From: Bryobacterales bacterium | GTDB taxonomy: Bacteria; Acidobacteriota; Terriglobia; Bryobacterales; Bryobacteraceae | Length of the DNA stretch: 64,000 nucleotides | NCBI GenBank assembly: GCA_016721425.1 | Contig: JADKID010000012.1 | Span: 385,882 to 449,881 of the forward strand | Reading direction: 5' to 3' | In this document: piece by piece, positions 42,601 through 50,231 of the stretch | How positions within the stretch are numbered: the first letter of the stretch is position 1 | Layout: each line of letters starts with the position of its first letter | Position numbers and translations under genes: made by a program | The notes under the pieces: generated by a model | Told to the model about the DNA's origin: nothing | Database searches by the model: none | The model's input: the letters and a program-made list of their open reading frames with translations, nothing else

Positions 42601-43090
42601 TGCCGGTGACGCCCGGCGTGAGGAAGACGAGGTTGTAGACGTTCCGTGTGTTGAGGGGCAGGTTGATGATGGCGCGGTTGTCGACGACTTTGGCGAGGGT
42701 GGCGTTTTCGGTTTCCAGACGAGCCGCGTCAGCGGTGACCTCAACGGATTCAGCAACTTCGCCAACGGTGAGTTGGATGTCGACACGGGCAGTCTGCTGG
42801 ATCTGGAGCGTGATGCCGCCCTGGACGAAGCGCTTGAATCCACGCGCGCTGACCTCCACGCGGTAGCTGCCGCGCGGGAGTTGCGGGGCCGTATAGTTGC
42901 CGCTGGCGTCGGTCTGGACCGTGGAGCGAGCGTTGGTGTCAGTCTGGATGATCGTGATTTCGGCGCCGGGAATGACGGCGCCACTGGCGTCGGAAACGAG
43001 GCCGGTGATGGACCCGGTGATGGACTGCGCGCAAAGCAGGGCGGGCAGTAAGACGAGGAGGACGGACGCAAAGAACAGACGAAGTTTCAT
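39689..43090 (-). CDS. Oar-like TonB-dependent receptor with carboxypeptidase-regulatory domain
   Basis: A 1133-residue outer-membrane protein with a signal peptide at 1-22 (ends LLCAQ). A CarboxypepD_reg domain covers ~25-110 (GLVSDASGAVIPGAEITI, GNYTAPQLPRGSYRVEV). A plug domain follows (MIDGVSAAHPTVNG, SVDAIEEFKLLSADYPAEFG), then a long beta barrel ending in the OMP signature GLKLMF. Such receptors are expanded in Solibacter-type acidobacteria and probably import or bind oligosaccharides or peptides. It stands alone, with its own promoter and terminator. Confidence 0.92.
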   Translation of the reverse strand: MKLRLFFASVLLVLLPALLCAQSITGSITGLVSDASGAVIPGAEITIIQTDTNARSTVQTDASGNYTAPQLPRGSYRVEVSARGFKRFVQGGITLQIQQTARVDIQLTVGEVAESVEVTADAARLETENATLAKVVDNRAIINLPLNTRNVYNLVFLTPGVTGSVGNSYGDMRYSVNGARARTMDTMIDGVSAAHPTVNGFNGISVFPSVDAIEEFKLLSADYPAEFGRSLGSVLNVVFKSGTNQWHGTAFEFLRNSKLDANDWFNNRRGQPLLSFKRSQYGGVISGPAIKDKTFFMVSYEALRARTSDSTITSVPTQLERSGDFSQTRAANGSVITIFDPFTTRANPSGSGFIRDAFAGNRIPTTRFDPVAVNTARFYPLPNATPTGLTNNQNNWAAAGSRPLNTTQSDYRVDQVISQNQRFFVRYSTRLNEDVATKFFPEELAIAEGRINQEDHVHGGVVDYTNTLSPTMVFNARGGVARTLYVYNNQGLGFAPSSLGLPKYIDTAVDVFAFPSFSVTDYRGLGGGDHRNNGFMTYTGVASITKIHGKHTMKFGTDIRLMRVNVFEARNASAYSFTRGMTQGPNPNQASTTAGNGFASMLLGTGGSGSLQANYKNVATQSLYVAGYVQDEWRVTPKLSLSLGLRWDVDVPRTERYNRTNYFDLKAATPAAQAIPGITGGLIFVGINGIPREQFTADKNNIAPRFGLSYQLGRKSVLRFGYAHIYGPSQQAAAGTIGTMGFRVDNTWVTSIDGITPNNLLRDPYPQGVAQVVGAKNGVMTQFGNAIEATTQDIVSPWTRQMNFNIQHELPLATLLEIAYVGTRGFYLHRNDEGGLSINQLDPKYMALGSKLNEQVDNPFFGKFSGGVLSGPKTSRAQLLRPYPQFTNIIPIYSVGASSFYHSLQISATKRYTAGLQMQVAYTWGKSLDDGLSHQDSYNIRADRALSDIDISHRATIAGVYDLPWGQGRHWGSGWNRATDAVLGGWQVNGITTFSAGTPIGISASNNAGIFNMAIRANNNGQSGALSGPVQDRLNAFFNRSVFSQPAAFTFGNMGPRVSDIRTDGIFNWDLSVFKNFRVVERLNLQFRAEALNAFNTPRFGGPNTSVTSSTFGVITSQANAPRQVQMGLKLMF

Positions 43091-43113
43091 GGTGGCCTAA
43101 CCTCTGGCCTCAC

Positions 43114-43142
43114 ATTATATCGACTCGCTGTGACTTTGTTCA
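43114..43142 (-). promoter_or_regulatory. Sigma70-type promoter of the Oar-like receptor
   Basis: On the minus strand TATAAT (43119-43114) is preceded, after 17 bp, by TGAACA (43142-43137). The -10 is perfect and the -35 matches four of six consensus positions. The receptor ATG is 24 bp downstream of the -10. The surrounding bases are AT-rich, unlike the rest of the window. Confidence 0.65.
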
Positions 43143-43286
43143 CGAATTTGTAATGAAATATTAACCACCGACTCGCCCGGGTGGGACTTGCCGGACCGGG
43201 CTATCGCTTCTGCGAGGGGCAGTGTGGGAAGCGAAGCGTCGATGTGGAAGAGAACTTGCCTTCCCATCACCCACCGGAACGCCAAA

Positions 43287-43315
43287 ACGCCGGGGGCACC
43301 ACGGCACCCCGGCGT
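43287..43315 (-). terminator. Rho-independent terminator of ychF
   Basis: Minus-strand ACGCCGGGG (43315-43307) pairs with CCCCGGCGT (43295-43287) around an 11-base loop, followed by TTTTGG. It is 34 bp after the ychF stop. Confidence 0.8.
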
Positions 43316-43348
43316 CTTCGTTCGGATCGAATGGCCCGGCGCGCCGCC

Positions 43349-44422
43349 CTAGCTGTGGCGGATCACCAGGACGTCTCCGTCCTTCACGATGTACTCCTTG
43401 CCTTCCAGCCGGAGTTGGCCCTTTTCGCGGAGGCCGTGGTAGCCGTTCTGATCGACGAGGGTCTGCCAGTTGACGACTTCGGCGCGGATGAACTTCTTTT
43501 CGAAGTCGGAGTGGATGGCTCCGGCTGCTTTGACGGCGGTGGAGGCGATGGGGATGGTCCAGGCGCGGACTTCAGTTTCTCCGGCGGTGAGGAAGCTCAT
43601 CAGGCCGAGGAGGGTGTACATGCTGTTGATGAGGCGGTCGAGGCTGGTGCCGGGGAGGCCGTAGCTGGCCATGTACTCGGCGGCCTCTTCGGGGGAGAGC
43701 TCGGCGAGCTCGGCTTCGATCTTGCCGCAGACGGCGGTGATGCCGGCGTTGCGCTTGCCGGCGAGGATTTTGCCATGAAACGCCGCCTCCACTTCGTTGA
43801 GTTTGGAGGCGTCGGCTTCGCCAAGGTTCATTACGTAGAGGATGGGTTTCTGGGAGAGGAACTGGAAGCCGCGGAGGATCTTTTCGTCCTCGCCGACCAG
43901 CTCCCAGTTGCGGAGGGGCTCGCCGGCGTCGAGCTTGGTTTTGGCGATTTCGAGGAGCTCGAATTCGCGGTCGAGGGCCTGGTCTCGGATCTTTTTGCGC
44001 TCTTTATTGAGGCGTTCCAGGCGCTTTTCGACGACGACGAGATCGCTGAAGACGAGCTCGAGATCGACGTCATCGATGTCGCGGAGGGGGTTCACATCGC
44101 CCTTGTCGTGGGGGACGGTATCGTCTTCAAAGACGCGGACGACGTGGGCGATGGCATCGACGACGCGGAGGCTGGCGAGGTAGCTGGGGTCGCGCAGGGC
44201 CTCCTTGGAGATGGACGGGAAATCGAGGAACTCGATGGTGGCGTGGGTGACCTTGGGCGGCTCGAAGATTTTGGCGAGGGCATCGAGGCGGGGATCGGGG
44301 ACCTTGGTCATGCCGATGCGGACTTCCATGCCGCCGAGGCGGCCGGCCTCGTGGACGCCGGTGAGGATGGTGAACAGGCTGGTCTTGCCCGTCATGGGGA
44401 GACCGAGGATTGCGGTTTTCAT
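43349..44422 (-). CDS. ychF: YchF/OLA1-family ribosome-associated NTPase
   Basis: A 357-residue Obg-related NTPase. The P-loop reads GLPMTGKTS (~7-15) and the specificity motif is NLGE in place of NKxD, the known reason YchF prefers ATP. A coiled helical insertion (~130-180) is followed by the TGS domain at the end (GAIHSDFEKKFIRAEVV, GKEYIVKDGDVLVIRHS). The P-loop is unusual in having MTGKT rather than NVGKS. It begins 6 bp after the moxR stop codon, so both share a transcript. Confidence 0.93.
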   Translation of the reverse strand: MKTAILGLPMTGKTSLFTILTGVHEAGRLGGMEVRIGMTKVPDPRLDALAKIFEPPKVTHATIEFLDFPSISKEALRDPSYLASLRVVDAIAHVVRVFEDDTVPHDKGDVNPLRDIDDVDLELVFSDLVVVEKRLERLNKERKKIRDQALDREFELLEIAKTKLDAGEPLRNWELVGEDEKILRGFQFLSQKPILYVMNLGEADASKLNEVEAAFHGKILAGKRNAGITAVCGKIEAELAELSPEEAAEYMASYGLPGTSLDRLINSMYTLLGLMSFLTAGETEVRAWTIPIASTAVKAAGAIHSDFEKKFIRAEVVNWQTLVDQNGYHGLREKGQLRLEGKEYIVKDGDVLVIRHS

Positions 44423-44428
44423 AAGGCT

Positions 44429-45397
44429 TTAGAGAGGGACTTCGATTCGGTTGAGGATTTCAGTGAGCAGGCGCTCGGCGCTCTCGGTGGAGCGCGTGGC
44501 GAGCGAGGCGCGCTGGTTGAGCATGACGCGATGGGCGAAGACGGGGACGGCGAGGCGTTTGACGTCGTCGGGGAGGGCGTAATCGCGGCCTTCGAGGAGG
44601 GCGAGGGCCTGGACAGCGCGGAAGAGGGCCTGGGCGCCGCGGGGGCTGACGCCGAGGGCGAGCGACTCGCTGGTGCGGGTGGCGTCCACGATGGCGAGCA
44701 TGTAGCCGACGAGGGACTCATCGACGGTGACGAGCTCGGTGGCGGCCTGGAGGGCGAGGAGCTCGGCCGGAGAGAGGACGGGCTTCATGGCGGGGGCGCC
44801 GGCGTAGCCGTTGCGGAGGATCTCGCGCTCGCTGCGGGGATCGGGGTAGCCGATGCGGAGGCGCATGAGGAAGCGATCGAGCTGGGATTCCGGGAGGGGG
44901 TAGGTGCCGTGGTGCTCGACGGGGTTTTGGGTGGCGATGACGAGGAAGGGCTCGGCCATCGGGTAGGTGTGGCCGTCGATGGAGATCTGGCGCTCGTTCA
45001 TGGCCTCCAGCAGGGCGGACTGCGTTTTGGGGGTGGCGCGGTTGATCTCGTCGGCGAGGAGGAAGTTGGTGAAGACGGGGCCGGGCTTGAACTCGAATTC
45101 GCCGCTGCGGGCGTTGTAGACGGTGACGCCGAGGATATCGCCGGGGAGCATATCGGCGGTGCACTGGAGGCGCTGGAAGCCGCACTCGACGGAGCGGGCG
45201 AGGGCGTGGGCGAGGGTGGACTTGCCGACGCCGGGGACGTCTTCGATCAGGAGATGGCCGCGGGAGAGGAGGCAGACCACGGAGAGGCGGATGACGTCGC
45301 TTTTACCGCGGATGACGGCGTTGAGCGAGGCTTCCAGTTCGTGGAGCTTGGGGACTGCGGAGATGGGCGCCTCGGGGCCGGGCATGGCTTTTAACAT
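44429..45397 (-). CDS. MoxR-family AAA+ ATPase
   Basis: A 322-residue AAA+ ATPase: Walker A PGVGKST (~55-61), Walker B LLADEIN followed by RATPKTQSALLEAMNERQI, sensor ATQNPVEHHGTYPLPESQLDRF, and a C-terminal lid (LGVSPRGAQALFRAVQALALLEGRDYALPDDV). MoxR proteins act as chaperones that insert cofactors or metals and are usually followed by DUF58 and VWA genes. Here the next gene is ychF and no DUF58 or VWA gene is in the window. Neither ATG (45397 or 45385) has a good ribosome site. Confidence 0.93.
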   Translation of the reverse strand: MLKAMPGPEAPISAVPKLHELEASLNAVIRGKSDVIRLSVVCLLSRGHLLIEDVPGVGKSTLAHALARSVECGFQRLQCTADMLPGDILGVTVYNARSGEFEFKPGPVFTNFLLADEINRATPKTQSALLEAMNERQISIDGHTYPMAEPFLVIATQNPVEHHGTYPLPESQLDRFLMRLRIGYPDPRSEREILRNGYAGAPAMKPVLSPAELLALQAATELVTVDESLVGYMLAIVDATRTSESLALGVSPRGAQALFRAVQALALLEGRDYALPDDVKRLAVPVFAHRVMLNQRASLATRSTESAERLLTEILNRIEVPL

Positions 45398-45745
45398 GAT
45401 AGCGGTTTGGGCGGGCGCGGTGCGGGCGGAGGCGGGCGCCGGGTTCGTTCCGGGTTCGTTTCCTGGGGGAAAGCGGGGGGTTTCCGCGACGGCAATTCCG
45501 GGCCAATTTCGCTTGGGTTCGTTCTTGGGTCTGTAGTTGGGTTTAAGTGTTTTTTTATCAGAGCGTTGGCAGGGATTTTCGAAATTTGCAGGAAATTCGG
45601 CGAGGGGCCTAATCCCGTGGGGTCCCTGACGCGGATGAAATGAAAGCGATTTGGATGTCCAGGAGCGCGCCGGGCGCGGTATTGGGGCCCGGCGGGGGCG
45701 CCGTGCGGATAGACCAGCGCCACGGCTTCCGCTTAGCGCGGGTTG
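45398..45745. other. Non-coding stretch with GGGTTCGTT repeats
   Basis: About 350 bases without a credible gene. GGGTTCGTT occurs three times (45441-45449, 45452-45460 and 45515-45523), and a run of seven T lies near 45551. Short open frames on both strands are low-complexity. It may be a remnant of a dispersed repeat, or untranslated sequence upstream of moxR. Confidence 0.5.
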
Positions 45746-46069
45746 TCAAGCGCGTGGCATGAGAACGATGACGGCGGCGCCTAGCAGGCACAGGGCGGAG
45801 CCGAGGAGATCCCATCGGTCCGGCGGGACTTTTTCGACGCACCAGAGCCAACCGAGGGAGGAGAGGATGTAGATGCCGCCATACGCGGCGTAGGCGCGTC
45901 CGGCGAAGGGGGACTCGATGCGGGTGAGGGCCATGGCGAAGAGAATCAGGGCGACGGCGCCGGGGATGGTCCAGAGAGGGCTTCTGCCAAGCTTGAGCCA
46001 GGCCCAGAAGCAGAAGCAGCCGCCGATCTCGCCGATGGCGGCGAGGGCATACCAAAAAAGTGTCGTCAT
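45746..46069 (-). CDS. YnfA/UPF0060 family small membrane protein
   Basis: A 107-residue protein with four transmembrane helices. It has the family pattern AAIGEIGGCFCFWAWLKLGRSPLW, AGRAYAAYGGIYILSSLGWLW and PDRWDLLGSALCLLGAAVI. The start at ATG 46069 gives the family N-terminus; an upstream in-frame ATG at 46189 would add an unlikely arginine-rich stretch. YnfA proteins are related to small multidrug-resistance transporters. It is divergent from the arsenate reductase gene. Confidence 0.92.
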   Translation of the reverse strand: MTTLFWYALAAIGEIGGCFCFWAWLKLGRSPLWTIPGAVALILFAMALTRIESPFAGRAYAAYGGIYILSSLGWLWCVEKVPPDRWDLLGSALCLLGAAVIVLMPRA

Positions 46070-46142
46070 GGGAGACCTGCGCCGGGTGCGGTAGAGGTGA
46101 TTGTCGCACGGGCGTGGCGTGGTGCGTGGATCCGAGGAAGCG

Positions 46143-46175
46143 TTGACAATTTCCATACTTTCGTTATTATCGAAA
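46143..46175 (+). promoter_or_regulatory. Strong sigma70 promoter with palindrome, upstream of arsC-like gene
   Basis: TTGACA at 46143-46148 and TATTAT at 46165-46170 are separated by 16 bp. The -10 is embedded in TTTCGTTATTATCGAAA (46160-46176), an inverted repeat with arms TTTCG/CGAAA. An operator across the -10 is what ArsR-type repressors use. No arsR gene is in the window, so the regulator is inferred. Confidence 0.7.
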
Positions 46176-46194
46176 TAGAGAGAGGGCAAAGACT

Positions 46195-46683
46195 ATGCGA
46201 TTCCTGAGTGCGGTTTTCCTGGTGTGTGTGTTGGCGGCACAGATGAGGGCCGCGGAGCCTGGTGGAAAGAGGATTCTGGTGCTCTGTACCGGTAACTCGG
46301 CGCGGAGCCAGATGGCGGCGGGCTTCCTGCAGAGTTTCGATCCGCGGCTGAAGGTGTTTTCGGCGGGGACGAACCCGTCGGCGCGAGTGAATCCATTTGC
46401 GATCGCGGCGATGAAGGAGGCAGGGGTTGATATTTCGAGCGGTACGCCGAAGAAGGTGAATCAGTTCATCGGCGAGTCGTTTGATTTCGTAATTACGGTT
46501 TGCGATGACGCGGACAAGTCCTGCCCGACGTTCCGGGGCAAGGTAGGCACGCGGGTGCACATCGGATTCCCTGATCCGGCGAAGGCGACGGGGACCGATG
46601 ACGAGAAGATGACGGTATTCCGGAGCGTGCGGGACGACATCCGGAAGCGATTCCGGGCGTACTACGAGACAAAGATCCGGTAG
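46195..46683 (+). CDS. arsC: Arsenate reductase (thioredoxin type, LMW-PTP fold) with signal peptide
   Basis: A 162-residue protein. After a signal-peptide-like N-terminus (MRFLSAVFLVCVLAAQMRAA) comes a complete low-molecular-weight phosphatase-fold ArsC. Cys31 lies in the P-loop CTGNSARS; Cys103 and Cys110 lie in CDDADKSCP. These are Cys10, Cys82 and Cys89 of the S. aureus enzyme plus an even 21-residue offset, so the whole relay is intact. The enzyme normally reduces arsenate with thioredoxin in the cytoplasm; an exported version is odd. A related phosphatase role is possible. Confidence 0.85.
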   Translation: MRFLSAVFLVCVLAAQMRAAEPGGKRILVLCTGNSARSQMAAGFLQSFDPRLKVFSAGTNPSARVNPFAIAAMKEAGVDISSGTPKKVNQFIGESFDFVITVCDDADKSCPTFRGKVGTRVHIGFPDPAKATGTDDEKMTVFRSVRDDIRKRFRAYYETKIR

Positions 46684-46697
46684 GGGACCGGCGAAGT

Positions 46698-47581
46698 TCA
46701 GGGCAACCAGTCTATGCGGCGGGCGAGGCGGTTCCAGATGGCGTTGGGGCCGGCGAGGGTGGCGCCACGGGGCCAGGTGGGGGTATTGGGAAGGCGCTGC
46801 CATTGCTGGTTGGGTTGGAGGCTGAAGAGGGCGTAAGGGGTATCGAGGCGCTCTGGCTGGTTTTCGGCGCGGAGTGGCAGGAGGGCGAGGATGGTGCCGT
46901 TGGGGGTAATGGTGAGGCTGGTGAGGGCGTGCGCCAGGAGGAGCGGGACGGGGCGGAGGCGGGCTTCGCCGGTGATGGTGTCCCATTGGATCAGGGTGGC
47001 GGCGGCGGGGAGCCAGGCCTGGAGGACGCCGGGATCTGAGCTGAAGAGTTGAGGGAGGGCGTCGAGCGTGATGCCCTTGGGGGCGGCGAGGGACCAGCGG
47101 CCAGCGCGTTCGCCGGCGAGGCGGTGGGCGATGCCCTGATCGCGGCCGCGGCCGAGACACCAGATGCCGGTGAGGTCGTCGGCCGCGAGGCGCTGGCAGA
47201 CGATGTCGTCGAGCGGGAGGAGACGGGGCGGGCCGGTGAGGGGGTAGAGGCCGAGGTAGCGGGCGGAGGCGCCCATGGGTAGGATGGCGTGAAAGGCGAT
47301 GGCGAGGATCCCGTCGCGGGTGAGAGTAAAATCGCGGACCTCGGCGCGGCGGAGGGTATCGAGGCCGGCGCCGGCTTCGACGATGCGGGTGGTCTTGCCG
47401 GCGCGATCGCGGACGAGGATGCGGCCGCCGAGGGGTGTGGCCTCCAGGGTGAGGATCTGATCGAAAAGGACCTTTGCTTCGGAGGTGGCGGGGGGGAGGG
47501 GTGTCTGGGCGTGGGCGGTGGCGAGGAGGAGGGTGAGAAGGAGACGCGGATTGGGACGGCGAGGGGTCGGACGGGGGTGCA

Positions 47582-47582
<1 letters not shown>
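46698..47582 (-). CDS. Unknown exported protein, beta-propeller-like
   Basis: A 294-residue protein with a basic start and a signal peptide (LLLTLLLATAHAQ). The rest has repeated beta motifs of WD/PQQ-like character (GGRILVRDRAGKTTRIVE, VRDFTLTRDGILAIAFH, LTSLTITPNGTILALLPL), suggesting a propeller of four to six blades. Its ATG overlaps the stop of the HEPN gene by one base (TGATG), so it is coupled to that pair. I do not recognise a specific family. Confidence 0.7.
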
Positions 47583-47990
<408 letters not shown>

Positions 47991-48004
<14 letters not shown>

Positions 48005-48323
48005 AGAGAACCCTGCCGTATTTGTGGGCGGGGTGGGCCAGTCCGCCGATGATGTTTTTCGTAGCCTCAAAGCGCCCGGTCGGCATGATGAGTACGTCAA
48101 CGGGGAGATTGACGTTGCCGATGGCGTCCCGAATTCGGATCGACTGGTCGTGACGGTTGCCGGGTGATTCTTCGAGGATCAGCAGATCGATGTCGCTGTC
48201 TTTCGTCATCTGACCAGTTGCCGCGGAACCGAATAGGATGATGCGGTCCGGATGATCGACGGTGAGGATGCGCCGGACAATCTCAGCCAGGAGTGTTTCG
48301 TCAACGCTCATCGTGACTATCAT
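47991..48323 (-). CDS. MNT-domain nucleotidyltransferase (antitoxin-like)
   Basis: A 110-residue minimal nucleotidyltransferase with the G-S-x10-D-x-D motif in FGSAATGQMTKDSDIDLLIL and a later third Asp in LPVDVLIM. ATG at 48323 or 48311. It is first in a unit followed by the HEPN gene (14-bp overlap). The pair arrangement matches MntA/HepT-type modules. Confidence 0.88.
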
Positions 48324-48387
48324 AACCGGGATTGGAGCTGGGGGGACGTCGGTTGGCGGTGAGGCTGGGCGGCCTCGGAGGAAGCCG

Positions 48388-48437
48388 GCGCGACCAGGGG
48401 GTCGCGCGCGGACGAGGGCGTCCGCCCCCCGGGGGGC
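48388..48437 (-). terminator. Paired hairpins after the ROK kinase gene
   Basis: GCGCGACC (48388-48395) pairs with GGTCGCGC (48400-48407), and GCCCCCCGGGGGGC (48424-48437) is a perfect palindrome just after the ROK stop. No T-run follows, so termination efficiency is uncertain. Confidence 0.5.
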
Positions 48438-48441
48438 ATGA

Positions 48442-49398
48442 TTACGCGACGGGCAGGCGGAAGGCTAGGGCGGCGGCGCCGACGACTCCGGAAGTGTCGT
48501 GGACTCCGCTGGGGACTAGTGGGACGCTGCGTTTGAGCAGGCCCTGGACGCGCCAATCGACTTCTTTCTGGAGGGGTTCGAAGAGGGCGGGGCCGGCATC
48601 GGCGATGGAGCCGCTGAGGATGACTAGCTCGGGATCAAAGGCGTGGAGGAGGCCGGCTAGGCAGGCTCCGAGGACGCGGATCTTGCGATGGAGGATGCCT
48701 TGGGCGAGGGGGTCGCCGAGGGCGGCCTGTTCGAAGACGAAGCGGGTGCTGAGTGCCTCGGGGGTGGCGCGGAGGATGGCGGTCATGGGGGAGGCGCAGC
48801 CCTGGTGCATGGCGGACCAGGCGTCGGCCTCGATGGCGCGAGCGGAGAAGATGGCCTCCAGGCAACCGTGGTTGCCGCAGATGCAGATGGGGCCATTGGG
48901 ATCGGCGCAGATGTGGCCGAGGTGGCCGGCGACATCGGCGGCTCCGCGGAGGAGTTGGCCACCGGCGAGGATGGCGCCTCCGATGCCGGTGCCGAGCGTG
49001 AGAAGGAGGACGTCGCGATGGCCGCGGGCGGCGCCCCAGGCGGCCTCGCCGGCGAGGGCGGCTTTGGCGTCGTTATCGGCGGTGATGGGGGTTTCCGGGG
49101 GCAGGATGCCATCGAGCAGCGAGGCGAGGCGGAGGCCGGTGAGGAAGCCCCAGACGCCGGGCATGGTGCGGACCTCGGTGGTGGCGGGGTCGATGATGCC
49201 TTTGCAGCCAAAGGCGGCGGCGGCGGGCGTGGCGTGGTCCGGGGCGAGGAGTTGGCGGACGAGCGGCGGGAGCGTGGCCTGGAGGCTCTCGCGGGAGGCG
49301 GGCGAGGTGGCGAGGGCGGTGCGGAGGATGCGGCCGTTTTCGTCCACGAGGCCGGCCTTGAGGCGGGTGCCGCCGATGTCGATGCCGAGGTAGGTCAT
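48442..49398 (-). CDS. ROK-family sugar kinase (glucokinase-like)
   Basis: A 318-residue ROK kinase: ATP-binding GIDIGGTRLKAGLVD at 5-19, catalytic region ITADNDAKAALAGEAAWGAA, LTLGTGIGGAIL, and the ROK zinc-binding site GHICADPNGPICICGNHGCLE with the CxCGxxGC pattern. It phosphorylates glucose or a related hexose. Its start overlaps the stop of the MBL-fold gene by 4 bp (ATGA), making it the last gene of a three-gene operon. Confidence 0.92.
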   Translation of the reverse strand: MTYLGIDIGGTRLKAGLVDENGRILRTALATSPASRESLQATLPPLVRQLLAPDHATPAAAAFGCKGIIDPATTEVRTMPGVWGFLTGLRLASLLDGILPPETPITADNDAKAALAGEAAWGAARGHRDVLLLTLGTGIGGAILAGGQLLRGAADVAGHLGHICADPNGPICICGNHGCLEAIFSARAIEADAWSAMHQGCASPMTAILRATPEALSTRFVFEQAALGDPLAQGILHRKIRVLGACLAGLLHAFDPELVILSGSIADAGPALFEPLQKEVDWRVQGLLKRSVPLVPSGVHDTSGVVGAAALAFRLPVA

Positions 49399-50231
49399 GG
49401 GAGTGTGATGCCCTCGCCGTTGCGGAGGATGCCGTGGGGCTGGGTGAGGGCTTCGCAGTGGGCGATGAACTCGGCGGGGCTCTCGGTATTGAATTCGAAC
49501 ATGTCGAAATGGCAGGGGATGGCGAGGCCGGCGCCGATCTCTTTGGCGAGCCAGGCGGCTTCCCTGCCCCAGAGGTTGCCGGTGACGCGGCGCTGGGGGA
49601 GGGTGCCGTTGATGGGCAGGAGGGCCACGTCAATTTGGAGCGGCTTGAGCTTCTCGGCGAGACCCTCATAAAGAACGGTGTCGCCGGGATGGTAGATGGT
49701 GTAGCGGCCGGTGCGGATGACGTAGCCGAGATAGGGGTAGAGGCCGGCGGGGGTGGGGTCTAGGTGCTCGTGGGCGGAGGCGACGGCGCGGATGTGCCAG
49801 GAGCCGAAATCGAGGGCGGCGCCATCGTTGAGGCCGTGGGGCCAAGCGGGATCGCAGCCGAGGCGCTCGGCGACAAAGGCGCGGTTGGCTTCCGGGATGA
49901 CGAACTGGAGGCCGGGATTGGCGGCGCGGAGGGGGAGGAGCGTGGCAGCGTCGAGGTGATCGGTATGGTTGTGGCTGGAGGTGACGATGTCGATCATGTC
50001 CAGGCGCGCGGGATCGATGACGAGCTCCGTCAGGCGGGTGTGGGGCTTGTCGGTGGCCTCGTATTTGAGAGAGAGGCTCTCGGAGAGGTAGGGATCGATG
50101 AGGAGGAAGCGGCCGGCGTGATGGAGCAGGAAGCCGCTCTGGCCGAGCCACCAGAGGCGCAGGCCCTGCGTACCGCGATGGGCGGTGATATCGGCCAGCA
50201 GGGCGTCGTCCTTGGCGAACGGGGCGATCAT
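49395..50231 (-). CDS. UlaG-like metallo-beta-lactamase-fold hydrolase
   Basis: A 278-residue MBL-fold protein with SHNHTDHLD (zinc motif), SAHEHLDP, PGDTVLYEG and a late PCHFDMFEFN. These fit the UlaG/L-ascorbate-6-phosphate lactonase-like branch. The start at ATG 50231 overlaps the preceding MetE-like gene by 4 bp; its stop overlaps the ROK start by 4 bp. The ROK neighbour suggests a sugar or sugar-lactone substrate. Confidence 0.85.
   Translation of the reverse strand: MIAPFAKDDALLADITAHRGTQGLRLWWLGQSGFLLHHAGRFLLIDPYLSESLSLKYEATDKPHTRLTELVIDPARLDMIDIVTSSHNHTDHLDAATLLPLRAANPGLQFVIPEANRAFVAERLGCDPAWPHGLNDGAALDFGSWHIRAVASAHEHLDPTPAGLYPYLGYVIRTGRYTIYHPGDTVLYEGLAEKLKPLQIDVALLPINGTLPQRRVTGNLWGREAAWLAKEIGAGLAIPCHFDMFEFNTESPAEFIAHCEALTQPHGILRNGEGITLP

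Noticed and set aside
43181..45394. 737-codon plus-strand open frame
   Set aside because: Antisense to ychF and moxR, with extreme Gly/Glu/Asp/Ala composition; a shadow of high-GC coding DNA.
45436..45530. GGTTCG sequences resembling a tRNA T-arm
   Set aside because: No acceptor stem, anticodon arm or CCA partner could be folded around them.
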